Assembly (NCBI GenBank): GCA_023664535.1
Contig: JAMPFJ010000015.1
Coordinates: forward strand, 1 to 64,000
Reading direction: 5' to 3'
Origin: Bacteroidales bacterium
GTDB lineage: Bacteria; Bacillota; Clostridia; Lachnospirales; Lachnospiraceae
Length of the DNA stretch: 64,000 nucleotides
Part shown: one piece after another, positions 44,363 through 52,647 of the stretch
How positions within the stretch are numbered: the stretch's first letter is position 1
Layout: each line of letters starts with the position of its first letter
Translations under genes and position numbers: made by a program
The notes under the pieces: model-generated
Database searches by the model: none
The model's input: the letters and a program-made list of their open reading frames with translations, nothing else
What the model was told of the DNA's origin: nothing

Positions 44363-44707
44363 ATGAAAAATCCTAATCTTGGCAGAATGCTGCGCTATCA
44401 CCGGAAAGCTAACCGCTATTCGGTACAGAATGTTGTAGACAAATTGAAGGGGGAATATGATATTTCCATCTCTCCCAAAACCTTATACGGCTGGGAAAAC
44501 AGCCAGAACCAGCCCTCTGCGGATACGCTTCTGGTCCTGTGTAAGCTCTATAAAATCAATAATGTATTAGAATCCCTGGGCTACGAGGGTGTTCCCGAAC
44601 AGGCACCGCTGATTTTGACACCCGAGGAGCGGGAAATTATTCTCAAATACCGTTCCCGCAAATATTATAATTCGGCAATCCGTAAATTACTGGACATTGA
44701 AGAATAA
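44363..44707 (+). CDS. XRE-family helix-turn-helix regulator
   Basis: 114 residues from the ATG at 44363, with GGAGA 5-6 nt upstream. The helix-turn-helix (about 5-60, NLGRMLRYHRKANRYSVQNV and SPKTLYGWENSQNQPSADTL) is the Cro/CI type. A short helical C-terminus follows (LTPEEREIILKYRSRKY, then NSAIRKLLDIEE). A tryptophan-containing recognition helix (YGWE) is typical of phage-like XRE proteins. Divergent from the 63-residue gene with an inverted repeat between. It may control that promoter and its own. Confidence 0.88.
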   Translation: MKNPNLGRMLRYHRKANRYSVQNVVDKLKGEYDISISPKTLYGWENSQNQPSADTLLVLCKLYKINNVLESLGYEGVPEQAPLILTPEEREIILKYRSRKYYNSAIRKLLDIEE

Positions 44708-44719
44708 TTCTGTTAAGGC

Positions 44720-44770
44720 TTATGGGGCTGCGCACAAAACAGATATTTTCCCTGTGCGGCAGCTCCATAA
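44720..44770. terminator. Long hairpin between convergent genes
   Basis: Arms 44720-44736 and 44753-44770 pair over about 17 bp with one G-U and one bulge (TTATGGGGCTGC / GCAGCTCCATAA). U runs are missing, so termination strength is uncertain. It lies between the XRE gene and the M29 peptidase. Confidence 0.5.
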
Positions 44771-44806
44771 ACATAACACATTATTCCGGACAGATTTTTT
44801 TGCCAG

Positions 44807-46891
44807 TCATTTTTGGTTAAAGGGCTCATTAAGCATATCGCAGCCCGCTAATACAAATCTGCCGTCCCTGATAATCTCTACTTCTGTTCCGTCCTGATGA
44901 ATGCTGATAATTCTGGCAATCTCATCATAGGGAATGGTAATGTCGGTATGGCAGTTAAAATAAGCGTTTTCCCCATCAGTATCCCTAAGCCTTGAGCACT
45001 CATTATCCTTTGCCACAATCTCTTTTCCGTCTGGATTATAAAGCCTTATCTCTTCACTATGACTGTAGCAGGTATCCCCCACTGCAAAATGCGGTCCCAT
45101 TTTCTCCACAATCAAAATAGGAAGCTGATATACGATATCAAATGCATTTGCCATAACATAAGCCGTGGTATTTGTTCCGATGGCAAATTCCCCAATCGGA
45201 AGCGTATCCCGGTTAAACAGTATATTTTCTTTGATATATGCCCTGTTTTCCTCTGCATCGGAAAAATTATCACAGGTATAATCAACGATTTTTCCCTCCT
45301 CAAAGGTAAAAAGCAGATTTTTGAATTTCAATTCGTTTAAATAGACCTCCGATACATTCAGCTTTCCCTTTGTGCCGGTAAGCATCGGAGAGGTAAACAC
45401 CTCGCCTAAGGGTATATTGACATCCGCCGTGCAGTTTTCAAAATTTGTCTCCTTATCCGGATGCTCCAAATCATGCATCTGTACCAGCATATCCGTTTTG
45501 TTATTTCCCTTTCCAAGCACCCTTACCGTTACCGCCTTGTCCAGCTCGTCAATAATCGTCTGCTGGACCTTCTGGTACGCCGTATTATCCAGCGTATTTA
45601 CCTCCACAATTTTTGCAAAAATTTCTTCAAACTGATTTCCGATTTCCGGAACCGGGTAGGCAATAATCGTAAAGCTGTATTCACTCTGCGGAATATACGT
45701 ATTGACGATTTCCGCACTTTCCGCTGCCGCCTGTACGGACAGTTTTTGCTGTTCGTCAGACAAACGCAGGCTTTCGGATTTGTTGACTGGCTCAAAGGGT
45801 TTCTCCCCAAACACTTCTATAACGGCGGGACCCGCATAGGTCCCGGCAAGCTGTTTACGGCTTTCATAGGCATTTTTCAAAACCTCTGTCTTTCTCTTGA
45901 CAAATGCCTTCGTTAAAAACAGCGCATCATCCCCCCGATGGTCGTACTCATACTGTTTATTGGCGGAGGTTCCGCAGTATCCCGTTTTTATTGTCCCCTT
46001 TCTGTTTATCCGGGCAATGGGCGACCTGTAGATAACCGGTTCAAGCCCCATTTTCCTAAACTGCCGGATTGCCGCCCTGACCATCCGCTCCTGGCCAATG
46101 GCATAACGGATATTCACCGTCTTCTTTTTCGACAAATCGATTCCGGCAATACGAAAGCCCTCCTCATAGCCATGGGTAAAGGTATATGCCATTTTTTCAA
46201 TCTCCTCTTCCTCCATGGAATTTAAAAATTCTGCCATACGGATTTCATTGTCCGTAATATACTCCCCATAACGGAACAGATAGCGTAAATCAGCCAGATT
46301 GCTTTTCATTACAATATCCGTTGCAAAGTCAAGGGAAGAATCCAAAATCTCCCTGACCCGGTAGTCTATTGTAAGGTCCGCATAATCACTGACAAAAAAG
46401 CTAAGCGTCTCTTTCAATACGCTAACCGGTGGGTTTTCTTCCTCAAAGAGGCATAACACCTGCACAAACAGCTCTGCATGGATGGTTAAATCAACCAGCC
46501 GCTGCTCCACCGCATAAACGATATCTCCGCGAAGCTCTGCATACAAAAAGCTAAGAAGCTGTCCATAGTCCCTGCCGAGCGTCTTCACCGCATAGGCGGG
46601 ATTGGCATAGCTTTTCTCATAAGCGCCCGTTTCTGCCAGAATATCACGATAAAGCATACGGTTATACTCCTGCATTTCCGGAAAATCCGCCTGCTTTAAC
46701 TCTTCCTTATCGACGGTTTGCTTTAACTCATCCATCATCTGTAAAAAAGAAGCTGTACGGACAAAATAATCCAAAAACGGCTCCTCGATTTGTGTCTCAC
46801 CTGCTAAAAAGGTACGAATCCGCTCCATTGCCAGTCCGTACCGCTCTGCTACATGTCCATTTTCTTCCTTCAATAATTTGCTATATCCCAA
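44807..46891 (-). CDS. M29-family aminopeptidase, long form
   Basis: 694 residues with a TTG start (GAGG 6 nt upstream). The C-terminal half (about 290-694) has the M29 metal-binding landmarks: CTADVNIPLGEVFTSPML, GEFAIGTNT, KMGPHFAVGDTCYSHSEE and NCHTDITIPYDEI. These are double-metal aminopeptidases that release N-terminal residues from peptides. The N-terminal half is helical and unrecognised, which makes the protein far longer than classic members (~410). The family also occurs in this long form in Clostridia. It is the last gene of a run that starts with the LTA-synthase-like gene. Cytoplasmic. Confidence 0.85.
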   Translation of the reverse strand: MGYSKLLKEENGHVAERYGLAMERIRTFLAGETQIEEPFLDYFVRTASFLQMMDELKQTVDKEELKQADFPEMQEYNRMLYRDILAETGAYEKSYANPAYAVKTLGRDYGQLLSFLYAELRGDIVYAVEQRLVDLTIHAELFVQVLCLFEEENPPVSVLKETLSFFVSDYADLTIDYRVREILDSSLDFATDIVMKSNLADLRYLFRYGEYITDNEIRMAEFLNSMEEEEIEKMAYTFTHGYEEGFRIAGIDLSKKKTVNIRYAIGQERMVRAAIRQFRKMGLEPVIYRSPIARINRKGTIKTGYCGTSANKQYEYDHRGDDALFLTKAFVKRKTEVLKNAYESRKQLAGTYAGPAVIEVFGEKPFEPVNKSESLRLSDEQQKLSVQAAAESAEIVNTYIPQSEYSFTIIAYPVPEIGNQFEEIFAKIVEVNTLDNTAYQKVQQTIIDELDKAVTVRVLGKGNNKTDMLVQMHDLEHPDKETNFENCTADVNIPLGEVFTSPMLTGTKGKLNVSEVYLNELKFKNLLFTFEEGKIVDYTCDNFSDAEENRAYIKENILFNRDTLPIGEFAIGTNTTAYVMANAFDIVYQLPILIVEKMGPHFAVGDTCYSHSEEIRLYNPDGKEIVAKDNECSRLRDTDGENAYFNCHTDITIPYDEIARIISIHQDGTEVEIIRDGRFVLAGCDMLNEPFNQK

Positions 46892-46934
46892 AATATACCT
46901 CTTTCCTTTCCATCCTGCCTTTTCGCCATCCGCT

Positions 46935-47531
46935 TTATGCGTCCTTCAAATTCCCCAAATCCCTGTTCTTCTCTACCAGCGCTTTTACATAATTCCATAG
47001 TTCCTCCGAGCCCAGATGCGTATTCCGGTTCCGGTCAAGCACCTGCGAAGCCGCAACCTCATGCTCCCTCCACGCCTTTCCGCCGGTCCAATCATTCAGC
47101 ATAATCGGCTGCACCCGGTCAAGGGCATTGGCAAACCTTGCCTCCGGTGTCTCATTCGCCTCAAACTCTTCCCATAGCTCCCGCATTTCCCCCGCCTGGT
47201 CCTCCGGCAGAAGAGAAAAGATACGGTCTGCCGCCTTCTCCTCCCGCTGCCTTTTTGTCGCATTTCCCGCTTCGTCATAGGCATAGGTGTCTCCGGCATC
47301 AATTTCCACGGCATCATGAATAAGCACCATTTTCATAACCTGCAGCATATCTGTCTGCTCATTGGCATACTCGTTAAACAGCATTGCCATCAGCGCCAAA
47401 TGCCACGAGTGCTCGGCATCATTTTCCCTCCGGCTTCCGTCCGCCACATAGGACTGCCGCTTAACCGATTTAAGCTTGTCCAGCTCCAAAACAAAATCAA
47501 ACTGTTTTTGCAGTCTTTCTTTATCTTCCAT
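46935..47531 (-). CDS. HD-domain hydrolase (YfbR/HDDC2-like)
   Basis: 198 residues from the ATG at 47531 (GAGGGGGAG just upstream). Metal-binding motifs are ENDAEHSWHLALMAML, VLIHDAVEIDAGD and a later Asp in ALDRVQPIML. The fold resembles YfbR/HDDC2 5'-deoxynucleotidases. A role in nucleotide turnover is likely but unproven. It follows the small membrane gene by 13 bp and is followed by the M29 gene after 43 bp. Confidence 0.85.
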   Translation of the reverse strand: MEDKERLQKQFDFVLELDKLKSVKRQSYVADGSRRENDAEHSWHLALMAMLFNEYANEQTDMLQVMKMVLIHDAVEIDAGDTYAYDEAGNATKRQREEKAADRIFSLLPEDQAGEMRELWEEFEANETPEARFANALDRVQPIMLNDWTGGKAWREHEVAASQVLDRNRNTHLGSEELWNYVKALVEKNRDLGNLKDA

Positions 47532-47544
47532 ATTCTCCCCCTCT

Positions 47545-47856
47545 TTACAGCCAGCCTGCAAAATAAAACAGGACTGCCGCTAACAGCGGAAGAGCATTCA
47601 ATACACAGGCCGCCTGTTTCATCCTTACGCCTCCGTCCACCGATTTCCACGCATATACCATAAAAATAATTCCCACAACTGCCATAAGCAGACCGGCAAT
47701 CCCTAACAGCCCTACTGCCGCAGGGCCTTTTCCGTCATACAAATAAGATGCCAGCACAGCCCCCGCCATGGAAAGAACGGAAAGACCACCCAGCACGCAG
47801 GAAATTACCGCATCTGTACTGATACTCTTCACACGATACGCACTATCCTTAATCAT
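47545..47856 (-). CDS. Small membrane protein, DUF6142-like
   Basis: 103 residues with three membrane segments (about 17-38, 46-68 and 83-102). It reads VISCVLGGLSVLSMAGAVLA, then LLGIAGLLMAVVGIIFMVYA. Size and pattern recall the DUF6142 small membrane proteins of Clostridia, but this is from memory. Its ATG overlaps the VanZ stop by 4 nt. Function unknown. Confidence 0.7.
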   Translation of the reverse strand: MIKDSAYRVKSISTDAVISCVLGGLSVLSMAGAVLASYLYDGKGPAAVGLLGIAGLLMAVVGIIFMVYAWKSVDGGVRMKQAACVLNALPLLAAVLFYFAGWL

Positions 47857-48308
47857 TCCCGCTCACTCCTCCTGTTAATCAGTAATAACAGATAATATAC
47901 CAAAAATCCCAACAATCCGCCTAATGTATTGAGAATTAAATCGTCTACGTCAAATACGCCGACCCTTGCCGCAAGCTGCAAAAGCTCCACACAAAAGCTG
48001 AACAAAAACGTATACCCCACTGCCTGAAACCATCTGGTTTTCCGGTCAAGCACCCAGCGAATCAATGCGCCAAAGGGCATAAACGCTGCCACGTTGCCGA
48101 AAAGATTTATCATTACACTGGCGAAATCAATATAATCCCTGTACCGGATGAACCGAATAATTTCCTTAAAGGGAATCAGATTATAGCGAAATTCACTTCC
48201 CTGGCTTCTCCCAAACCCATCGCTTAACAGCAGCAGGTAGACTAAAACAATCATATATATAACAAAACAGATTCTTGATATCCGTCTGATAATCTTTCTT
48301 TTTTTCAT
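47853..48308 (-). CDS. VanZ-family membrane protein
   Basis: 151 residues, four membrane helices, with the conserved core YNLIPFKEIIRFIRYRD, NLFGNVAAFMPFGAL, ELLQLAARVGVFDVDDLILN and NTLGGLLGFLVYY. VanZ proteins lower teicoplanin susceptibility in some settings by an unknown mechanism. It sits 64 bp after the LTA-synthase-like gene in the same direction. Confidence 0.92.
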   Translation of the reverse strand: MKKRKIIRRISRICFVIYMIVLVYLLLLSDGFGRSQGSEFRYNLIPFKEIIRFIRYRDYIDFASVMINLFGNVAAFMPFGALIRWVLDRKTRWFQAVGYTFLFSFCVELLQLAARVGVFDVDDLILNTLGGLLGFLVYYLLLLINRRSERE

Positions 48309-48372
48309 GATTTAAATCCTGTCTTTATGTTCTGCCATTTATTCTACCACAAAATCCTGTTTGAAAAAAGAC

Positions 48373-50760
48373 TTATTCCGCTTTTCTTTCTTCCGTCCGG
48401 GTTTCTGTTGTCGTATTCTTTAAGGCTTCCTCTTCGGCCTGCGTATCTGCGTTTTCCGCCTCATTGATGGAAAGCGTATTTGTCATGGACAAAACAACAT
48501 GGTCGTCGCCTGCCTGCGCCACATAAAACTCCCTTCCGTTCTCAAACTCCTCTAAAGCAACGGTAACTGTCCGATTATTCATCCAGAAGGTATCCACTGA
48601 TTTCCCGTCAATATATACCTCGGAAAACTCATTAAACCCTTCTCCGTGAATGTGCACAACATCCCCGCGAATTTCATAATCGCTGACGGAAATATCCCGT
48701 ATTCCCATTTTCATCTCTATCTGCGGAAACGGGCTTTTACCGTCATAGGCATAATTTTCTCCATACAGGGTATCATACTCCAGCATTTCCAGCTTCTCCA
48801 GATAAGCCTCTTCGCTGACCGTATTCATATATTTATTGTGAAAGCTCTGCATCAGTCCCTGGGGCAGACGCAAACGGTTAAAAATATATGTGCTCGCCTG
48901 ATATGCCATCATATCCTTTTTCTCCACTTCCAGACCGATGTTGTCCCACATCACCCATTCCGTCTGGTACAGATTGATACCGTCCAAATCCTCATCCTCC
49001 AGATTCAGGCTCGGCAAATGGTCGCCGTACATAAAAATCACCGTAGGCTCATCCATTTCCTCAATCCCGGAAATCAAGTCTGCAATCATATCGTCCGTCT
49101 CCTTGCACATATTGATGTAATACCGCCATGCCGCCTGTTTTTCTGCGTCATCCGCATATTTACCGGTAAAATAACAGTCAATATCCGTAAGGGTCTTCGT
49201 ATACTTCTTCGGATACCGTCCATGCGCCTGCACGGTGATTGTAGTGATATAATCCCTTCCCTCTGTCTGTTTCATCCGCTCCAGCATAATATCGTCCAAC
49301 ACGTTATCCTTCGCCCAGCCGCGGGGAGTATAATTTAACAAGTACATATGCTCTATTCCGGCAAAGACATCAAAGCCTAAATTCGCATAATCCAGATACC
49401 GCTCATAAAAGGTCGCATCGTTATTGTGAAACCCTGCCGTTGCATATCCCTCGCGTTTTAAATCGTATCCCATACTGTCACAGGTGGTATCCCGCATAAC
49501 TGTCTTAAACGGGTATTCGCCTGCGCCGAAAAACTGGGTACTCATCCCCGTCTGCACCTCGAACTCAGTGTTTGCCGTACCTGCACCCACCGCTGGAACG
49601 GTAAACAGCCCGGAAGAATATCTTCTCTTCAGGTTGGCAAACGTGGGCATGGGATTTTCCGAAGCATAGAAATCCTTCATGTATTTTGTATCAAAAATAG
49701 ATTCCAGCTGAATAATAATAATATTCGGATGCTCCCTTGTTGCGTTTTCATTCTTATAATACTGAATAGGGGCTTCCGTATCCGTCCCATCCTCCTCCGG
49801 TATTTCCTCCCGGGAGGCCTCTGTCCGGTTATTACCGGTTTCATCGGCATGGTCAATGATATCCGTATCGTCTTCAGCCGTCATTTCCGCCGTTTTCCCT
49901 TCCTCGGCCGGCTTCTCCTGCTGCTCTGCCTCTTCCCTTGTCAGAAGCACCACGTCACGCTTATCATAATCCAATTCCCCTACAATTTCCTTAACTGCTT
50001 CCTCACTGTAATCCCTCGGTTTACTGATACCCACATCAATAATACTGTTGGAAAAGCAATAGGCAAAACCATAATCATTATACGCATAGGCAAGATTGCC
50101 GAAATTATCGGAAACCGTCTGCGTTTCCACTGCCACCTTAGTTAACGTAACCACCATGACAATGCACATACAGACATAGGCAGAGGCACGGAACGGCCGC
50201 CGCTTACTCTTGGACTTTGGCAGGCGGATATACAGATAAATTAAAAGGGCAATCAGCAGCGCTATGCCAACCACACTAATCACAATCTGCCATTTTGTCA
50301 TATATTTATCCAGCATGGTCATGACATTTCTAATCATCAAAACATCAATCGCCGAAAACGGCGTTGTCCTGAAGCATAACACTATCCAGTTTGCAAAAGC
50401 GGATACTATCCAGGCCACACAGACAAAGATTGTCGCAAACACCCTTCTCTTCGCAAACAGTACCAGCGAAAGAGTCACAAAAATGATAAATGAATTATAA
50501 AGATATACCAGCGGTGATTCTCCGACAAACATAGCCGCTTTTAAAAAAGAATGCCTGCTTAGTACCTCAAGCACAAAATTTAAGCTGCATGCCAGAAGCA
50601 GATAACCGATAAAAGGAATCTTTACCGTCCGGATTACCGCACTTCCCACTTTTGTAGCCGCCAGTTTGCGGAAGGGAGTCCCCAGAACATGAAATCCACC
50701 CTCTATCGCTTCTCTTACCTTCACAATTCCTTTCTTCACATTGCCAAACAAGTTTTTCAT
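48373..50760 (-). CDS. LTA synthase-family sulfatase
   Basis: 795 residues. Five membrane helices (about 47-67, 85-103, 106-130, 158-180 and 192-210) are followed by an acidic linker (270-340). The extracellular alkaline-phosphatase-fold domain has metal ligands in QLESIFD (E353), nucleophile T395 in GAGTANTEFE, GYATAGFHNND and MYGDHLPSL. A C-terminal ~130-residue beta domain follows. LtaS polymerises glycerol phosphate from phosphatidylglycerol into lipoteichoic acid. This long form could be an LTA synthase or a related phosphotransferase. The ribosome binding site is weak. A promoter lies at 50829-50856. Confidence 0.9.
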   Translation of the reverse strand: MKNLFGNVKKGIVKVREAIEGGFHVLGTPFRKLAATKVGSAVIRTVKIPFIGYLLLACSLNFVLEVLSRHSFLKAAMFVGESPLVYLYNSFIIFVTLSLVLFAKRRVFATIFVCVAWIVSAFANWIVLCFRTTPFSAIDVLMIRNVMTMLDKYMTKWQIVISVVGIALLIALLIYLYIRLPKSKSKRRPFRASAYVCMCIVMVVTLTKVAVETQTVSDNFGNLAYAYNDYGFAYCFSNSIIDVGISKPRDYSEEAVKEIVGELDYDKRDVVLLTREEAEQQEKPAEEGKTAEMTAEDDTDIIDHADETGNNRTEASREEIPEEDGTDTEAPIQYYKNENATREHPNIIIIQLESIFDTKYMKDFYASENPMPTFANLKRRYSSGLFTVPAVGAGTANTEFEVQTGMSTQFFGAGEYPFKTVMRDTTCDSMGYDLKREGYATAGFHNNDATFYERYLDYANLGFDVFAGIEHMYLLNYTPRGWAKDNVLDDIMLERMKQTEGRDYITTITVQAHGRYPKKYTKTLTDIDCYFTGKYADDAEKQAAWRYYINMCKETDDMIADLISGIEEMDEPTVIFMYGDHLPSLNLEDEDLDGINLYQTEWVMWDNIGLEVEKKDMMAYQASTYIFNRLRLPQGLMQSFHNKYMNTVSEEAYLEKLEMLEYDTLYGENYAYDGKSPFPQIEMKMGIRDISVSDYEIRGDVVHIHGEGFNEFSEVYIDGKSVDTFWMNNRTVTVALEEFENGREFYVAQAGDDHVVLSMTNTLSINEAENADTQAEEEALKNTTTETRTEERKAE

Positions 50761-50828
50761 TTTCTATTCTCTACTTTCCCTTTCTGCTATTCGTTAGTAA
50801 GTATTCTGTTCGATTCATTTCCTATGCT

Positions 50829-50856
50829 AATATATCACGCTTATCAAAAAAAGCAA
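50829..50856 (-). promoter_or_regulatory. Promoter of the LTA-synthase-like operon
   Basis: TTGCTT (50851-50856), 16 bp, TATATT (50829-50834) with TGA before the -10, on the minus strand. Confidence 0.6.
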
Positions 50857-50883
50857 GCGTATTCACAATTTATTAAGAATTTT

Positions 50884-52647
50884 TTATGACTGTGAATAGT
50901 AGAGCTTTGCATAAAATCCGTTTTTCTTAAGAAGGCTTTCATGGCTTCCCTGTTCAATGATATCTCCGTCCTTCATTACCAGAATAACATCCGCTTCCTT
51001 AATCGTAGAGAGCCGGTGCGCTACAATAAAGCTGGTTCTGCCCTTCATCAGTTTGGCAAAAGCGTTCTGTACACGGATTTCTGTACGGGTATCAATAGAG
51101 GACGTTGCCTCATCTAAAATCAGCATCGGCGGAATCTCCAGCATAACCCGGGCGATGCAGAGCAGCTGCTTCTGTCCCTGGGAAAGGGTTCCTCCGTCTT
51201 CCCCGATTACCGTATCATAGCCGTCGGGCATACGCCGGATAAAGCTGTGGGCATGGCATGCCTTCGCCGCTTCCACGATTTCCTCCCTGGATGCCTCCGG
51301 CCGTCCATAGGCAATATTTTCCGCAATCGTTCCCGACTTTAACCAGGTCTCCTGCAGCACCATTCCATAGTTTTCCCGAAGGCTGTCCCTTGTGATTTTG
51401 TAAATACTGGTACCGTTAATGGCGATACTCCCGTCATCAATATCATAAAACCGCATCAACAGGTTAATCAGCGTGGATTTCCCACAGCCGGTAGGTCCCA
51501 CAATCGCCACCCGCTGTCCCTTTCTTACGCTTAAATTTAAGTCCGTGATTAACGGTTTTTCTTTCTGGTAAGAAAATGCCACATGCTTCAGCTCAATATT
51601 GCTTTCCCGCTCAACCGCTTCCTTGGAAAGCACCATGCTGTCGGCAGCATCCGGCAGCTCCACCGGTTCGTCCAACAGTTCAAACACCCGGGCGGCGCAG
51701 GCTATCGCATTCTGCACCTCCGTGATTACTCCGGATATCTCATTAAAAGGTTTTGTATACTGATTGGCATAGCTTAAAAAACAGGAAAGCTGCCCTACCG
51801 TAATCCCTCCTCGTACTGCAATAAATGCGCCTACAATCCCTACCCCCGCATAAACCAGGCTGTTTACAAAACGGGTCGCCGGATTGGTCAGCGAGGAAAA
51901 AAAGATTGCCCGCAGGCTGTATCCCGAAAGCTCTTCGTTAATACCGTCAAATCTCCGCATTGCATCATCCTCATAACCAAATGCCTGTACGATTTTCTGA
52001 TTGCCTACCATTTCCTCCACCAATGCCGTCATATCTCCCCTGCTCTGTGACTGCAGCCGGAACATGGAATAGGTTTTTTTCGCAATAAAGCCTGCCACAA
52101 ACAGCGATACCGGCGTAATCAATACCACCACCAGCGTAATCTGCCAGTTTACCAGAAGCATAAACAGTAACGTCCCCAGTATCGTAATCATTCCGGTGAA
52201 CAGCTGGGTAAATCCCATCAGCAGACCCTCGGAAAACTGGTCCACGTCATTGATAATGCGGGAAACCACTTCCCCATACTGCCGGTTATCAATATACTTA
52301 AGCGGCAGATGGTTAAGCCGGTCAAACACCTTAGTCCGGATATCCTTAACCACCCGGTAGGTAATCCTATTATTGCAGAGGCTCATCAGCCACTGGCTCA
52401 ACGCCGTAATTAAAATCACTACCGAGAATTTGATTAACAACGGCTTTAAGCCGGTAAAATCCACCCTTCCCTTGTCGACAATAAAATCTATGGCATTACC
52501 GGTGACAATCGGCGCATAAAGCGTCGTCACTACGGTAATCAGGGCAAAAAGCAGGGACATCCAGACAAAAAAACGGTACGGCTTAATAAAATCCAGCACG
52601 CGTTTAACCGTAGCCTTCTGATTTTCTTTCAACCTCTTATCTGCCAT
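50884..52647 (-). CDS. ABC exporter half-subunit with canonical Walker B
   Basis: 587 residues from the ATG at 52647 (AAGGAGG upstream), overlapping the end of the partner gene by 11 nt. Six membrane helices precede the ATPase: Walker A VGPTGCGKST, signature TLSQGQKQLL (Gln instead of Gly), Walker B MLILDEAT with the catalytic Glu, and H-loop VAHRLST. Paired with the preceding subunit, it should form a heterodimeric exporter of the TM287/288 or BmrCD type. Substrate unknown. Confidence 0.93.
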   Translation of the reverse strand: MADKRLKENQKATVKRVLDFIKPYRFFVWMSLLFALITVVTTLYAPIVTGNAIDFIVDKGRVDFTGLKPLLIKFSVVILITALSQWLMSLCNNRITYRVVKDIRTKVFDRLNHLPLKYIDNRQYGEVVSRIINDVDQFSEGLLMGFTQLFTGMITILGTLLFMLLVNWQITLVVVLITPVSLFVAGFIAKKTYSMFRLQSQSRGDMTALVEEMVGNQKIVQAFGYEDDAMRRFDGINEELSGYSLRAIFFSSLTNPATRFVNSLVYAGVGIVGAFIAVRGGITVGQLSCFLSYANQYTKPFNEISGVITEVQNAIACAARVFELLDEPVELPDAADSMVLSKEAVERESNIELKHVAFSYQKEKPLITDLNLSVRKGQRVAIVGPTGCGKSTLINLLMRFYDIDDGSIAINGTSIYKITRDSLRENYGMVLQETWLKSGTIAENIAYGRPEASREEIVEAAKACHAHSFIRRMPDGYDTVIGEDGGTLSQGQKQLLCIARVMLEIPPMLILDEATSSIDTRTEIRVQNAFAKLMKGRTSFIVAHRLSTIKEADVILVMKDGDIIEQGSHESLLKKNGFYAKLYYSQS

